Under the pieces are notes generated by a model that worked only from the letters and a program-made list of their open reading frames with translations, had not been told where the DNA came from and ran no database searches. Shown here one piece after another: positions 40,123 to 52,980 of a stretch of 64,000 nucleotides of DNA. This DNA comes from Pyrobaculum oguniense TE7 (GTDB taxonomy: Archaea > Thermoproteota > Thermoprotei > Thermoproteales > Thermoproteaceae), in contig CP003316.1 of the NCBI GenBank assembly GCA_000247545.1, positions 2,141,233 through 2,205,232 of the forward strand, read 5' to 3'. The translations under genes and the position numbers were made by a program. Positions within the stretch are counted from its first letter, which is position 1; each line of letters opens with the position of its first letter.

Positions 40123-41820
40123 TCAAAACGACACGTAGTTGAGGTACTCTCCATCGCCCACCTTCTGCCTTAACTCGTCTAGGCTCTTAAAGGGCCTTCC
40201 GCTAACCAGAGCTTTTAGCCTATCCCTGGTCATCCCCGGGAGGTGTCTGAGAATTCGCTTATTGGCCACGTTTATGTTGACCGGATATGGCAGGGCCAAG
40301 ACGCTACGCGAGCCGTGGTCGACGACCACCACGTCGATGTATCTGCCTAGTTCCAACCTGGTGGGTATGTACACGAGGAGGGGGTAGGAGCCTACCTGCC
40401 TGGCGTAGGTGCCGTTGTGGTAGTGGACTTCTGTAAAGACTTCCCTAAGCACTGTGCCCCGCGGCACTAATCTCCTAAGCATCTCCCTGTCAAAAACCTC
40501 CCTAACCCACTTCTTGAACAGGAGGAATCTCCTCTTATGCTCCCTAAGCCTTGAGGTGAGCTTACGCGCCTTTGGCCACAGGCGCGATGTGGGGAATATC
40601 AGGAGTTGCCTTATGTTTACGCGCCTCACGAGCAGGCCCCTGGCCAGCACCTCTTTTAGAAACTCCACATTGTGGCGGTACGTCTCCTCGGTCTCGCCTG
40701 GCAGACCGGCGACGAAATTTATGCCGGCTAGCAGATACGGCATGCCGTTTGGGCCCCTGGCGGATCCGTATTTGGTAAACAAAGCCACCGCCTCGAGCGC
40801 CTCCTCGGCGTCGACTTTGAGATTGTTGATCTTAACCACGCGGGGGTCGGCGCTCTCAATCCCCATAGCCGCCACGTTTCCAGGCGTGCCGTACTCCACC
40901 AGCAACTTCGTGATTTGGATAGACTCCTCCCTCCACCTAGCCACGGTGCCGGGGTTTACGTTGTCTATGTGAAGGGTTCTCAGCCCAGGAGCCGCGTTTC
41001 TAATCCCTACGAGAAGTCTCTCTATTGCAGTTGGGTTTGGTCTCGGGAAATCCTCACGCCCAACGTCGTGCGCCATGTAGGTGTAGAAGTCGGCCTGTCG
41101 TCCAAGTCTAAAATGCATCACTCCGGCTTTGTAAAGTGCTTCTACCTCCTTGACTATTCCCTCAATTGACCTAGTTATAACCGGCCCGTAGGCAACCGTG
41201 GTGCAGAAGGAACAACCCCCCGTGACATATCGAGGACAGGATCGATAAGTCTCCAGCTCTACTATTAGGTTCTTCCCGTAGTTAGGGTGCTGGAGGACAA
41301 TTTTTGCCCCCCGTACTGCAAATTCGTCTACCAAGTAGAAGTCTTTATGTGTTTCGGAAGGCACCGCCTTTTCTAGTCCTTCGGTGAGTGCTCTGTACAC
41401 CACCAAGTCAACGTCTCCTGATACCACAACGTCGTAGTAACGCCTGAACTTTGAGGGGGGGACTGCCACGGTCCCTCCCTCTATTCCGTATCCGAACTTC
41501 GCCACTGGGCCGCCTAGAATTTTCACAGGTCCCTCAACGCGACCGATGTCAAGGATTTCATCTAGCGATATAGGAGTGCCGCCTAGATATTTGCCGGGAG
41601 TCGTCACGCCGGCGATCACCACTACGACATCGTACTCCGCGAGGTGGCTCAAGCTCTTTGCCCAATCCTGTCTGAGAGTGTCGATTGTGAAGTAGTGAAC
41701 TGTCTCGACGCCAGCCAGCTCGGCGGCTCCGGCCACATACCTGGCATATACGTCCAGGTAAGGCGGGACTCCAAGACCCGCCGGCTCGTCTGTGTAGCCA
41801 TCAACTATAGCAAGCCGCAT
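40123..41820 (-). CDS. radical SAM enzyme with C-terminal helix-hairpin-helix (COG1031-like)
   Basis: A 565-residue protein. The N-terminal 170 residues resemble a B12-binding-like Rossmann domain (VVVVIAGVTTPGKYLGG). The radical SAM cluster cysteines are C195, C203 and C206 (CPRYVTGGCSFC), spacing CX7CX2C rather than the usual CX3CX2C. The barrel continues with FRLGRQADFYTY, GIESADPRVVKINNL and FVAGLPGETEETY. The C-terminus carries a TRAM-like beta part and a helix-hairpin-helix (LRHLPGMTRDRLKALVSG). The substrate is unknown; HhH suggests RNA or DNA. ATG start with a TATA upstream shared with the divergent KH gene. Confidence 0.85.
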   Translation of the reverse strand: MRLAIVDGYTDEPAGLGVPPYLDVYARYVAGAAELAGVETVHYFTIDTLRQDWAKSLSHLAEYDVVVVIAGVTTPGKYLGGTPISLDEILDIGRVEGPVKILGGPVAKFGYGIEGGTVAVPPSKFRRYYDVVVSGDVDLVVYRALTEGLEKAVPSETHKDFYLVDEFAVRGAKIVLQHPNYGKNLIVELETYRSCPRYVTGGCSFCTTVAYGPVITRSIEGIVKEVEALYKAGVMHFRLGRQADFYTYMAHDVGREDFPRPNPTAIERLLVGIRNAAPGLRTLHIDNVNPGTVARWREESIQITKLLVEYGTPGNVAAMGIESADPRVVKINNLKVDAEEALEAVALFTKYGSARGPNGMPYLLAGINFVAGLPGETEETYRHNVEFLKEVLARGLLVRRVNIRQLLIFPTSRLWPKARKLTSRLREHKRRFLLFKKWVREVFDREMLRRLVPRGTVLREVFTEVHYHNGTYARQVGSYPLLVYIPTRLELGRYIDVVVVDHGSRSVLALPYPVNINVANKRILRHLPGMTRDRLKALVSGRPFKSLDELRQKVGDGEYLNYVSF

Positions 41821-41866
41821 GACGGGTATTGGTAAGAGTTTTTAATTCATTAAAATTAACAGACCA

Positions 41867-42388
41867 ATGGTTAAGATACCATTTTGCGAGTTCTGCGTAA
41901 AGACGCGGGTGCTGTGCCAAAAGTGCCAGTCGCTTATAGATAGCGGGAGGTATAGCTGGCTCGACGTGGAGGTCTCAGACGCCTTATTAAAGGTGAGTCG
42001 TAAAATGAACTTATCGGAGGTGGAATATGTAAAGTCATACGAGGTGGACGACTTATTAATTATACTGCTTAGAAACGTAAAGAGGATCCCCCGCGGCGCC
42101 TTTATGCAGTTAGAGAAAGAGTTATCCTCCATAATCGGGCGTAGCGTCAAAGTGGTGGAACACGGGAGCGTGAATGAGGTTATTGCGCAGCTTGTATCCC
42201 CCGCCAAGTTGCTTACGATATCAACGTCGTGGTTACCGGATGGCACTACTGAGACTGTAGTTAAGATCCCGTCGAGGGAGCTGAGGCGGTTGCCAATAAA
42301 GCCAGAGCGGCTTCAAGCTATCATAAGCCAAATTTCAGGCGCCACTGTGAAAGTGGAGCTTGTGAAGGAGAGGGAACTAAGGGTGTAG
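41867..42388 (+). CDS. NusA-like KH protein with N-terminal zinc finger
   Basis: A 173-residue archaeal protein. Cysteines CEFCVKTRVLCQKC form a zinc finger (residues 7-20), followed by a KH-like domain around RNVKRIPRGAFMQLEKELSS and a second alpha/beta part. In archaea this family is commonly encoded immediately upstream of aspS, as here (28 bases). It probably binds RNA, in transcription or translation. Confidence 0.82.
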   Translation: MVKIPFCEFCVKTRVLCQKCQSLIDSGRYSWLDVEVSDALLKVSRKMNLSEVEYVKSYEVDDLLIILLRNVKRIPRGAFMQLEKELSSIIGRSVKVVEHGSVNEVIAQLVSPAKLLTISTSWLPDGTTETVVKIPSRELRRLPIKPERLQAIISQISGATVKVELVKERELRV

Positions 42389-42415
42389 TTTTTTAATCGG
42401 CATTTACTCTCCTGT

Positions 42416-43702
42416 GTGTATCCCAAGAAGACTCACTGGACATCGGAAGTAACTCCAGAGCTTCACGGATCAAACGTCGTAGTGGCGGGCTGGGTTTGGG
42501 AGCTGAGAGATCTCGGGAAAATTAAGTTCATTGTGGTTAGGGACCGGGAGGGATTCGTGCAGATTACTCTAAAGGCGGGGAAGACGCCTGATCACCTTTT
42601 TAAGATCTTTTCAGAACTGGGGAAGGAGGACGTTGTTGTAGTAAAGGGCATTGTGGAGTCCAGCAAAATTGCAAAGAGCGGCGTCGAGATATTCCCCGAG
42701 GAAATTTGGGTTTTGAACAAGGCGAAGCCTCTCCCACTTGATATTTGGTCAGAGACTCCAGATCTCGCCACAAGGCTAAAGTGGCGCTCGGCGGATTTGA
42801 AAAGGCCCCGGAATCTAGCTGTTTTCTCTACAGCGTCGGCAATTCTGCGGGCTATTAGGGATGTTATGTACGAAGAGGGATTCGTGGAGGTCTTCACCCC
42901 TAAGATCATCGTCACAAGCACAGAGGGGGGTGCGGAGTTGTTCCCAGTTATGTATTTTGAAAGAGTTGCATATCTCTCCCAGAGCCCCCAGCTGTACAAG
43001 GAGCAACTAACGGCGTCGCTTGAGAGGGTTTTCGAAATAGGCCCCGCCTACAGGGCCGAGAAGCACAACACCGACTACCACCTCAATGAGTTCATCTCCG
43101 TTGACGCAGAGGCGGCCTTTATGGACTACAACGACATAATGGACATACTTGAGAAGCTGGTTAAACGCGTCATCTCGACAATTACTACAGTCGCGCATAG
43201 GCTTGAAGAGGCGGGCTTAAAGCCGTTGCTGGAGATCTCTAAGATTCCGAGAGTAGACTACGACGAGGCTGTGGAGAGGCTGAGACAACTTGGCTACTCG
43301 ATCAGCTGGGGGGATGACTTAAACGTAGAAATGCAGAAGGCGTTAACCAAGTTTTACGGACCTGTATACTTCCTAGTACACTTCCCAGCATCCCTCCGGC
43401 CGTTCTACACGAAGCGGAAGGAGGGAGACAAAAGCGAATCGTACGACTTAATAATCAACGGAATAGAAGTAGCCTCAGGCGCCACCAGAGTGCACAGAAG
43501 AGATGAGCTAGAAGAGGAAATGAAGAGGAGGGGGCTTGACCCGAGGCTTTTCGAAAGCCACCTCGCCGTGTTTGACTACGGTATGCCCCCGCATGCGGGG
43601 TTTGGGCTCGGATTTAACAGGCTCCTTGCGGCGTTGCTTGGGCTAGACAACGTGAGACATGCGACGCTTTACCCCCGCGACAGGTATAGAGTAGAGCCCT
43701 AG
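42416..43702 (+). CDS. aspS: aspartyl-tRNA synthetase
   Basis: A 428-residue archaeal-type class II AspRS. The N-terminal OB fold starts VVVAGWVWELRDLGKIKFIV; motif 2 is seen as FEIGPAYRAEKHNTDYHLNEF (first part FEIGPAYRAEKHNTDYHLNE), and motif 3 as GFGLGFNRLLAALLGLDNVR. SPQLYKEQL recognises aspartate. GTG start at 42416. Whether it is discriminating or also charges tRNA-Asn depends on residues I cannot judge; no gatCAB genes are nearby. Ends adjacent to the convergent pcm gene. Confidence 0.96.
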   Translation: MYPKKTHWTSEVTPELHGSNVVVAGWVWELRDLGKIKFIVVRDREGFVQITLKAGKTPDHLFKIFSELGKEDVVVVKGIVESSKIAKSGVEIFPEEIWVLNKAKPLPLDIWSETPDLATRLKWRSADLKRPRNLAVFSTASAILRAIRDVMYEEGFVEVFTPKIIVTSTEGGAELFPVMYFERVAYLSQSPQLYKEQLTASLERVFEIGPAYRAEKHNTDYHLNEFISVDAEAAFMDYNDIMDILEKLVKRVISTITTVAHRLEEAGLKPLLEISKIPRVDYDEAVERLRQLGYSISWGDDLNVEMQKALTKFYGPVYFLVHFPASLRPFYTKRKEGDKSESYDLIINGIEVASGATRVHRRDELEEEMKRRGLDPRLFESHLAVFDYGMPPHAGFGLGFNRLLAALLGLDNVRHATLYPRDRYRVEP

Positions 43703-45362
<1,660 letters not shown>

Positions 45363-45388
45363 GTAAGAATTCTGATAAGATATTTATA

Positions 45389-48115
<2,727 letters not shown>

Positions 48116-48155
48116 GAGTCCACGCAACGAGTCGTGTATTTAAAACTTGCCCCCG

Positions 48156-48353
48156 TTAGGGTCCTACAAAACCGCACTCAGGGCAACGATACGTAACTCC
48201 TAGCTTCCTAGACCTCGCACTCCGCACAACCGTCGTCTTGCCACAGTTTGGACATGCAAATACTACCCCCCTCTCCAGCGGAGCCAATACCCAGTTTGTC
48301 ACCGTATCTGAAGGCGGAGATGGGCCATGGAACTTAGCACCACGAATAGACAT
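48156..48353 (-). CDS. zinc-ribbon RNA-binding protein (COG2888-like)
   Basis: A 65-residue protein with CPNCGKTTVVRSARSRKLG and YRCPECGFVG, two CPxCG knuckles forming a zinc ribbon typical of archaeal translation-associated COG2888 proteins next to EF-1B. The start ATG 48353 is chosen because a TATA element (TTTTTTATACTTA, about 48371-48384) lies 25 bases upstream; the longer open frame runs through the tRNA gene and is not coding. Confidence 0.85.
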   Translation of the reverse strand: MSIRGAKFHGPSPPSDTVTNWVLAPLERGVVFACPNCGKTTVVRSARSRKLGVTYRCPECGFVGP

Positions 48354-48410
48354 AGGCGCACCAGACAGGATAAGTATAAAAAACTTTCCACGCCTGAACA
48401 TGAGGATAAC

Positions 48411-48419
48411 TTTATAAAT
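48411..48419 (+). promoter_or_regulatory. TATA box of tRNA-Ser
   Basis: TTTATAAAT is centred about 24 bases upstream of the first base of the tRNA gene at 48439, the normal distance for archaeal tRNA transcription. Confidence 0.6.
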
Positions 48420-48438
48420 CGAGGCGTTGTAAAAACCA

Positions 48439-48548
48439 GCCGGGGTGGCCGAGCGGCCCAAGGCGCGGGACCGCCGTAGCGGCGGCGCCAAACTCGAGAT
48501 CCCGTCCCCGTACAGGGGTCGTGGGTTCAAATCCCACCCCCGGCGCCA
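48439..48548 (+). tRNA. tRNA-Ser(CGA) with intron, CCA encoded
   Basis: Acceptor GCCGGGG pairs with CCCCGGC; T arm GTGGG-TTCAAAT-CCCAC; long variable arm TCCCCGTACAGGGGTC, as in Ser and Leu tRNAs; discriminator G73 and encoded CCA (48546-48548) point to Ser. The anticodon stem CGGGA/TCCCG encloses 29 bases; removing 22 leaves CTCGAGA, anticodon CGA. The intron is 48472-48493 (or 48471-48492, as a repeated C makes the cut ambiguous), so it lies at position 31/32 or 32/33 instead of the canonical 37/38. The intron contains a CCGCCG/CGGCGG hairpin. Confidence 0.92.
48472..48493 (+). other. non-canonical tRNA intron
   Basis: A 22-base insertion in the 5' side of the anticodon loop of tRNA-Ser(CGA). 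It would be removed by the archaeal splicing endonuclease from a bulge-helix-bulge or relaxed fold, which I could not draw with certainty. The exon GGCGC just before it can pair with GCGCC near the intron's 3' end. Confidence 0.75.
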
Positions 48549-48572
48549 CTAAACGTTTTATGCCAGCTTTAC

Positions 48573-48875
48573 ATGGAGATTGTTGTCAAGTTTGGCTCTG
48601 GTAAGACTCAGCTCTGCCATCAGCTGGTGGTGATGGTCCAGCTCCCAGAAGAGAGGGTGGGCTGGGGGCGAAGGCCGTATATACTAATGGAAAATACTTC
48701 CCGGTCAGAGCGCATTATGCAAATAGCCAAGGCGCGAGGTCTCTATCTTGACAAAGCTTTCAGAAATATTTTCTATTATGCGATGGCCTATAGTTCGGAT
48801 TTCAAGGTGATTCTTATCGAGTCCCCTCTTTACCTATATAACTGCTTTATAAACATATATAAGATTATACTTTAA
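48573..48875 (+). pseudogene. decayed fragment of a RadA recombinase gene
   Basis: The frame begins 24 bases after the tRNA gene and reads [50 protein letters not shown] and NIFYYAMAYSSD, matching the Walker A region and following strand of archaeal RadA ([21 protein letters not shown]). The N-terminal HhH domain and everything after about 90 residues are missing, and key residues are changed (YILMEN where RadA has YIDTEN). The last 15 residues are unrelated A/T-rich sequence. A non-functional duplicate is the best reading; the intact radA is outside the window. Confidence 0.75.
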
Positions 48876-48897
48876 AGATCCAAGTTTACTCAATCAT

Positions 48898-50331
48898 ATG
48901 AAGTTATCTCAAGTAGTAGGGATTGTTGTCGCGTTGGTTATTGTGGCGTTGTTGGGGTATTACCTCGGTTCTATGTCGCAACAGCCGCAAACTACGGCGC
49001 CGCCTTCACAGACTACGGCCTCACCTCAGCCGACCACACCGTCGGCCCCTAAGAAGATTACGTTCTACACCTGGTGGGCTGGCCTTGAGAGGTTTGCCAT
49101 CGATGCCGTTATTGGAAACTTTACTAAAAAGACCGGCATCGCTGTAGAGAAGACGGCGGTGCCTGGCGGCGCCGGTGTGAATGCCAAGTTTGCAATCTTG
49201 GCGCTGATGCAAGCGGGGAACCCGCCGGCTGCATTCCAAGTACACTGCGGCCCCGAGATGTTGAGCTACATCTACGTAGCACCGAAGGGCGAGGCCAGCT
49301 TTGTGGAGCTGAGCAACGTGGCCAAGGAAATAGATATGTCTACCCAGGCGCCTGACGTTCTGTCTGCGTGTTCCCTCAACGGTAAGGTTTTCGCGCTTCC
49401 CGTCAATATCCACAGGGCCAACCTCATCTTCATAAACAAACAAGTTCTCGACAAGCTCGGCGGCTCTATCCCCACAACCCTAGACGACTTGGTTACCCTC
49501 TGCAAGAAGGCCTCTGCCGCTGGGATACCATGCCTAATTCAAGCGGGCGCAGATCAGTTCACAGTGCTACACCTCTGGGAGCAAGTTTTCCTTGCAGTGG
49601 CGGGGCCCCAGAAGTTTATAATGTTCATGTACGGCACTCTGCCACCCGATGACCCCTCGCTGAAACAGGCCACGGAGAAGTTCTTAGAACTAGCTAAGTC
49701 ATTCCCAGCTAACTGGCCAGCCCTAGACTGGACAGGCGCCGTCGCTGACTTGGTTGCGGGCAAAGGGCTGGCCCACGTAGACGGGGATTGGGTAGTGGGC
49801 CTAATATACAACGTGTATCCCCAGGTGAAGATGTGTCCCTACACCTCGATAACTCCAGACTGTAACATAGTTGTCGCGCCGTTCCCCGGGACTCAGGGAG
49901 TTTACAACCTGGTGATTGACTCAGTGGCGGTGCCGGCCGGCGGCCCGACTACGCAATTGGGCATAGAGTTTGTCAAGTTCTTCGCGGGGCCAGAGGGGCA
50001 GTCTATCTTCAACCCATTAAAGGGCTCAATAGCCGTGTACAAGAACATAGATCCTGCAATATACCCCACCCCAATACAGAGGTGGGAAGTACAGGAATAT
50101 AGAGACGCCAGATCCTACGTATTCAGCCTTACCCACGGCGCGTTGTTCTCAGACGTCTGGCAGATGTTGTTACAACAGGCCATAGTCCTTGTGCAGACGG
50201 GGAGGGCAGATCTGTGGTACGACACCTTGTCAAAAGCGCTGTCCACAGAGCGCTCGCTGTGGAAGGACACCTGGTACCTCGGCGCGCCGGGTAAGCCCTT
50301 CGGCGGCTACCAACCGCCGTGGGTTAAATGA
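48898..50331 (+). CDS. ABC transporter substrate-binding protein, sugar type
   Basis: A 477-residue secreted binding protein. An N-terminal membrane helix (residues 5-25), likely an archaeal signal/anchor, is followed by a Thr/Pro/Gln linker (TTAPPSQTTASPQPTTP) and a type I solute-binding domain: KKITFYTWWAGLERFAIDAV, VFALPVNIHRANLIFINKQV, and MHVDGDW-like AHVDGDWVVGL. The pattern fits family 1 carbohydrate receptors such as Sulfolobus GlcS. The stop overlaps the first permease gene by four bases. Ligand unknown; likely a mono- or oligosaccharide. Confidence 0.9.
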   Translation: MKLSQVVGIVVALVIVALLGYYLGSMSQQPQTTAPPSQTTASPQPTTPSAPKKITFYTWWAGLERFAIDAVIGNFTKKTGIAVEKTAVPGGAGVNAKFAILALMQAGNPPAAFQVHCGPEMLSYIYVAPKGEASFVELSNVAKEIDMSTQAPDVLSACSLNGKVFALPVNIHRANLIFINKQVLDKLGGSIPTTLDDLVTLCKKASAAGIPCLIQAGADQFTVLHLWEQVFLAVAGPQKFIMFMYGTLPPDDPSLKQATEKFLELAKSFPANWPALDWTGAVADLVAGKGLAHVDGDWVVGLIYNVYPQVKMCPYTSITPDCNIVVAPFPGTQGVYNLVIDSVAVPAGGPTTQLGIEFVKFFAGPEGQSIFNPLKGSIAVYKNIDPAIYPTPIQRWEVQEYRDARSYVFSLTHGALFSDVWQMLLQQAIVLVQTGRADLWYDTLSKALSTERSLWKDTWYLGAPGKPFGGYQPPWVK

Positions 50332-51152
50332 GGATAACCCTAATACTTTTTTCTCTCCCCCTCTTTATCACTACAATACTCCTCTACGGCTTCTTGGCGT
50401 GGAATTTGTACTTCTCATTTACTAACTTCTCAGTGCTGAACCCAGACTACAAATTTGTTGGGCTTGCAACATATCTCCAGCTCTTCTCAGATCCCTTGTT
50501 CCAAAGCGCCTTGGTTAAAACGCTGTTCTGGATTGTCGTGCTGGTAGCTGTGGGCAACTTAGCGGGGCTCGTCATAGCATCTCTCATCTACAACGTGGCG
50601 AGTACCACGTGGAGAAATATCCTCACGGCGTATTTTATATACCCCCTATCCCTCTCTCTAGTAGCGTCGGGGATAATATGGAGGTGGCTACTAGACGCGG
50701 ACAGGGGAATAGGCCACTTTTTAGGAAACCCTCTACAAGGAGATGCGGCATTTTGGAGCATCTCCCTAGTCTCTGTTTGGGTCTACTCTGGCTTAGCTAC
50801 GCTGTTTTACCTAGCCATGTTCTACAACGTGGACAAGTCACAACTGGAATCGGCTCAAATTGACGGGGCTAGCAAGCTCTATACGATGTTAAGCATAGTA
50901 ATTCCTCAATCTAAGCAGAGTCTTATAATATCTACAATATTTTTTACATTATTTGCAATTCAAATGTTTGACTTACCTTATTCGATACTTTTTTTAAATC
51001 CTAATACCATGACTCTTGTAATGTATACATTTATGAAATTTACAGCTTTCTACCTAGCTGTGGCGAGCGCGTCGGCCGTTGTGATAATAGCAATATCGGC
51101 AGTGATGGTAATCCCATACGCTCTACTTAGTCTGAAACGATGGATAAAATAA
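50328..51152 (+). CDS. ABC transporter permease, first (MalF-like)
   Basis: A 274-residue permease with six hydrophobic segments. The EAA loop ESAQIDGASKLYTMLSIVIP, which docks to the ATPase, is present at about residue 170. It overlaps the binding-protein gene (ATGA) and the second permease by 13 bases. The stretch coding for the fifth and sixth helices (about 50920-51040) is markedly A/T-rich compared with the rest of the gene. Confidence 0.92.
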   Translation: MRITLILFSLPLFITTILLYGFLAWNLYFSFTNFSVLNPDYKFVGLATYLQLFSDPLFQSALVKTLFWIVVLVAVGNLAGLVIASLIYNVASTTWRNILTAYFIYPLSLSLVASGIIWRWLLDADRGIGHFLGNPLQGDAAFWSISLVSVWVYSGLATLFYLAMFYNVDKSQLESAQIDGASKLYTMLSIVIPQSKQSLIISTIFFTLFAIQMFDLPYSILFLNPNTMTLVMYTFMKFTAFYLAVASASAVVIIAISAVMVIPYALLSLKRWIK

Positions 51153-51955
51153 GACTCCTACCTCACCTCATAATTGCAGGAATAGGCGCATTATGGGCAC
51201 TCCCTCTGTATGTCTTGACTATAGGCGCTTTGAAGCCGCTTTCTGAGGTGTTAACCACTCCGGTGTACGTGCCGAGTACAAATATCGACTTGACCACCTT
51301 ATTCAGAGTGGCTGGTGAGCTCGCACCTGTTTTGCTAAACACAGCATTGGTAGTAATCCCCACAGCTCTAGGGGCGGCATTTATTGGCTCTCTGGGGGCA
51401 TACGCGTTGTGGAGGGCGACGACTAAGCTGAAAGACGTACTTCTCGTAGTAGTGGCCGTGGCTACCTACTTGCCGTATCAGTCAGCGGTTGTTCCACTTG
51501 CCCGTTTTATGACAGAAAGAGGGCTGTTCGATACGCTGTACGGCATCGCCCTGGGTCTCCTCATATTTTTCATACCATTCGCCACGTTGATGATGTTGAT
51601 ATTCATCACAGCGATACCACGTAGCGTTGTGGAAGCCGCTGAAATAGACGGCGCCGGCGAGATGTTGATATTCGCCAAGGCGGTGTTGCCCCTCCTAGGC
51701 CCGGCCTTCACCTCCGTCGCCACATATCTAACAATCAGCGGGTGGAACAACTTCTTTATTCCACTGGCGCTGTCCCGGACGTACAACAACCACATAACTC
51801 TGAAGGTGTTCAGCTACGTCGGCCAATCCGGCAATCTCTACAACGAGATGTTCTCAGCGGCTTTAATAGCCTCTCTCCCGCCGCTTTTGCTGTTTATAGC
51901 TCTAGGAAGATATTTCATAAGAGGGCTACTTGTGCTGGGGTCGGGCGGAAAGTAA
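51140..51955 (+). CDS. ABC transporter permease, second (MalG-like)
   Basis: A 271-residue permease of the MalG type with six membrane helices and the EAA loop EAAEIDGAGEMLIFAKAVLP. With the preceding gene it makes the channel of a sugar importer. No ATP-binding subunit follows; the next gene is a universal stress protein. A shared MsmK-like ATPase encoded elsewhere would complete the transporter. Confidence 0.92.
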   Translation: MDKIRLLPHLIIAGIGALWALPLYVLTIGALKPLSEVLTTPVYVPSTNIDLTTLFRVAGELAPVLLNTALVVIPTALGAAFIGSLGAYALWRATTKLKDVLLVVVAVATYLPYQSAVVPLARFMTERGLFDTLYGIALGLLIFFIPFATLMMLIFITAIPRSVVEAAEIDGAGEMLIFAKAVLPLLGPAFTSVATYLTISGWNNFFIPLALSRTYNNHITLKVFSYVGQSGNLYNEMFSAALIASLPPLLLFIALGRYFIRGLLVLGSGGK

Positions 51956-51984
51956 TAATAAAAATTACTTTCTTCTACTACATC

Positions 51985-52371
51985 ATGTATAGGAGAATCT
52001 TGGTGGCATATGACGGCTCAGACCACGCCAAAAAGGCGGTAGTACATGCAGCCGCATTGGCAAAGGCCTTTGGTTCTTCGGTTTGTGTTATTACAGTCGC
52101 AGTAGATCCCTCACAAGCGTCGTTAGACAAAGCCCAGAAAATCGCATCTGAAGCCGCCGAAGCTTTGAAATCTCAGGGAGTAGCGCTGGAAGAAGTAGCT
52201 GTTAGGTCTGGCACACCCGCAACGGAGATTCTAAACTACGCAGAGGAGAAGGGGGTGGACCTCATCGTGATGGGCTCCCGTGGCCTCTCCGCGCTACAGA
52301 GGTTGGTCCTAGGCTCAGTATCCCAGGCGGTGGCGTCAAGGGCAAGGGTTCCGGTTCTCATCGTCAGATAA
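51985..52371 (+). CDS. universal stress protein (UspA family)
   Basis: A 128-residue Usp with [19 protein letters not shown] at the start and the ATP-binding motif [20 protein letters not shown] (G-x2-G-x9-G-S) near the end. The ATG at 51985 is chosen because a TATA-like AATAATAAAAATT lies about 24 bases upstream; the longer frame runs back into the permease gene. The last 36 bases overlap the convergent endonuclease V gene. Confidence 0.93.
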   Translation: MYRRILVAYDGSDHAKKAVVHAAALAKAFGSSVCVITVAVDPSQASLDKAQKIASEAAEALKSQGVALEEVAVRSGTPATEILNYAEEKGVDLIVMGSRGLSALQRLVLGSVSQAVASRARVPVLIVR

Positions 52372-52980
52372 GGCGGCTTTTTTGATTTTTTGCGTAATCT
52401 CGTGCGCCGCCCTTAACGGGTACACATCCCCCTTTTTGCACAAAGTCTCTACGATCCTCACGGCGTCTTCCAGCGTGGCGTATGAGCCAACAGACACGTA
52501 CTTCTTCCCCCCGCACTTTACAACATAAGCCAAAACCTCGCCTGTAAATGGGTCTAAGAGGCGCCCGCCCTCCTCTACCCCATAGAGCCTCGACTTGGCG
52601 ACGCCTATAGTGGGCTTTTTTAGAACTACGCCCATGTGAGACGCAATGCCAAATCTGCGGGGGTGCGCCACCCCGTGTCCGTCTACGAGGATCACGTCGG
52701 GCTCTACTCTTAGCTTGAAATACGCCCTAAGCATAGGCGTCAGCTCCCGGAAGGCCAAAAAGGTGGGGACGTACGGGACGGCGACTTTGCTTACAGAACA
52801 TGCCACGTCAACGACTTCCAGCGCGGGCATCTTGACCACAACCGCCGTGCCGTATGCCACATCGCCGCTGTAAGCGACGTCGAGGCCGGCCACAGTCTCG
52901 GCTTTGGGTATGGGGGCAAAAACCACGAGTTTGGCTAAGCGCTCCTGCACCCGCCGCGCCGCTTCGGCGTTAAAGGGCAC
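52336..52980 (-). CDS. nfi: endonuclease V
   Basis: A 214-residue deoxyinosine 3'-endonuclease that starts repair of deaminated adenine, important at high temperature. Motifs: [20 protein letters not shown] (first catalytic Asp), [14 protein letters not shown] (substrate wedge), and [20 protein letters not shown] with [18 protein letters not shown] start shares one base with the upstream ribL stop. Its 3' end overlaps the usp gene. Confidence 0.95.
   Translation of the reverse strand: MPFNAEAARRVQERLAKLVVFAPIPKAETVAGLDVAYSGDVAYGTAVVVKMPALEVVDVACSVSKVAVPYVPTFLAFRELTPMLRAYFKLRVEPDVILVDGHGVAHPRRFGIASHMGVVLKKPTIGVAKSRLYGVEEGGRLLDPFTGEVLAYVVKCGGKKYVSVGSYATLEDAVRIVETLCKKGDVYPLRAAHEITQKIKKAALSDDENRNPCP

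Noticed and set aside
51742-51984. Longer universal stress protein start
   Set aside because: It lies inside the second permease gene in another frame; ATG 51985 gives the normal Usp length.
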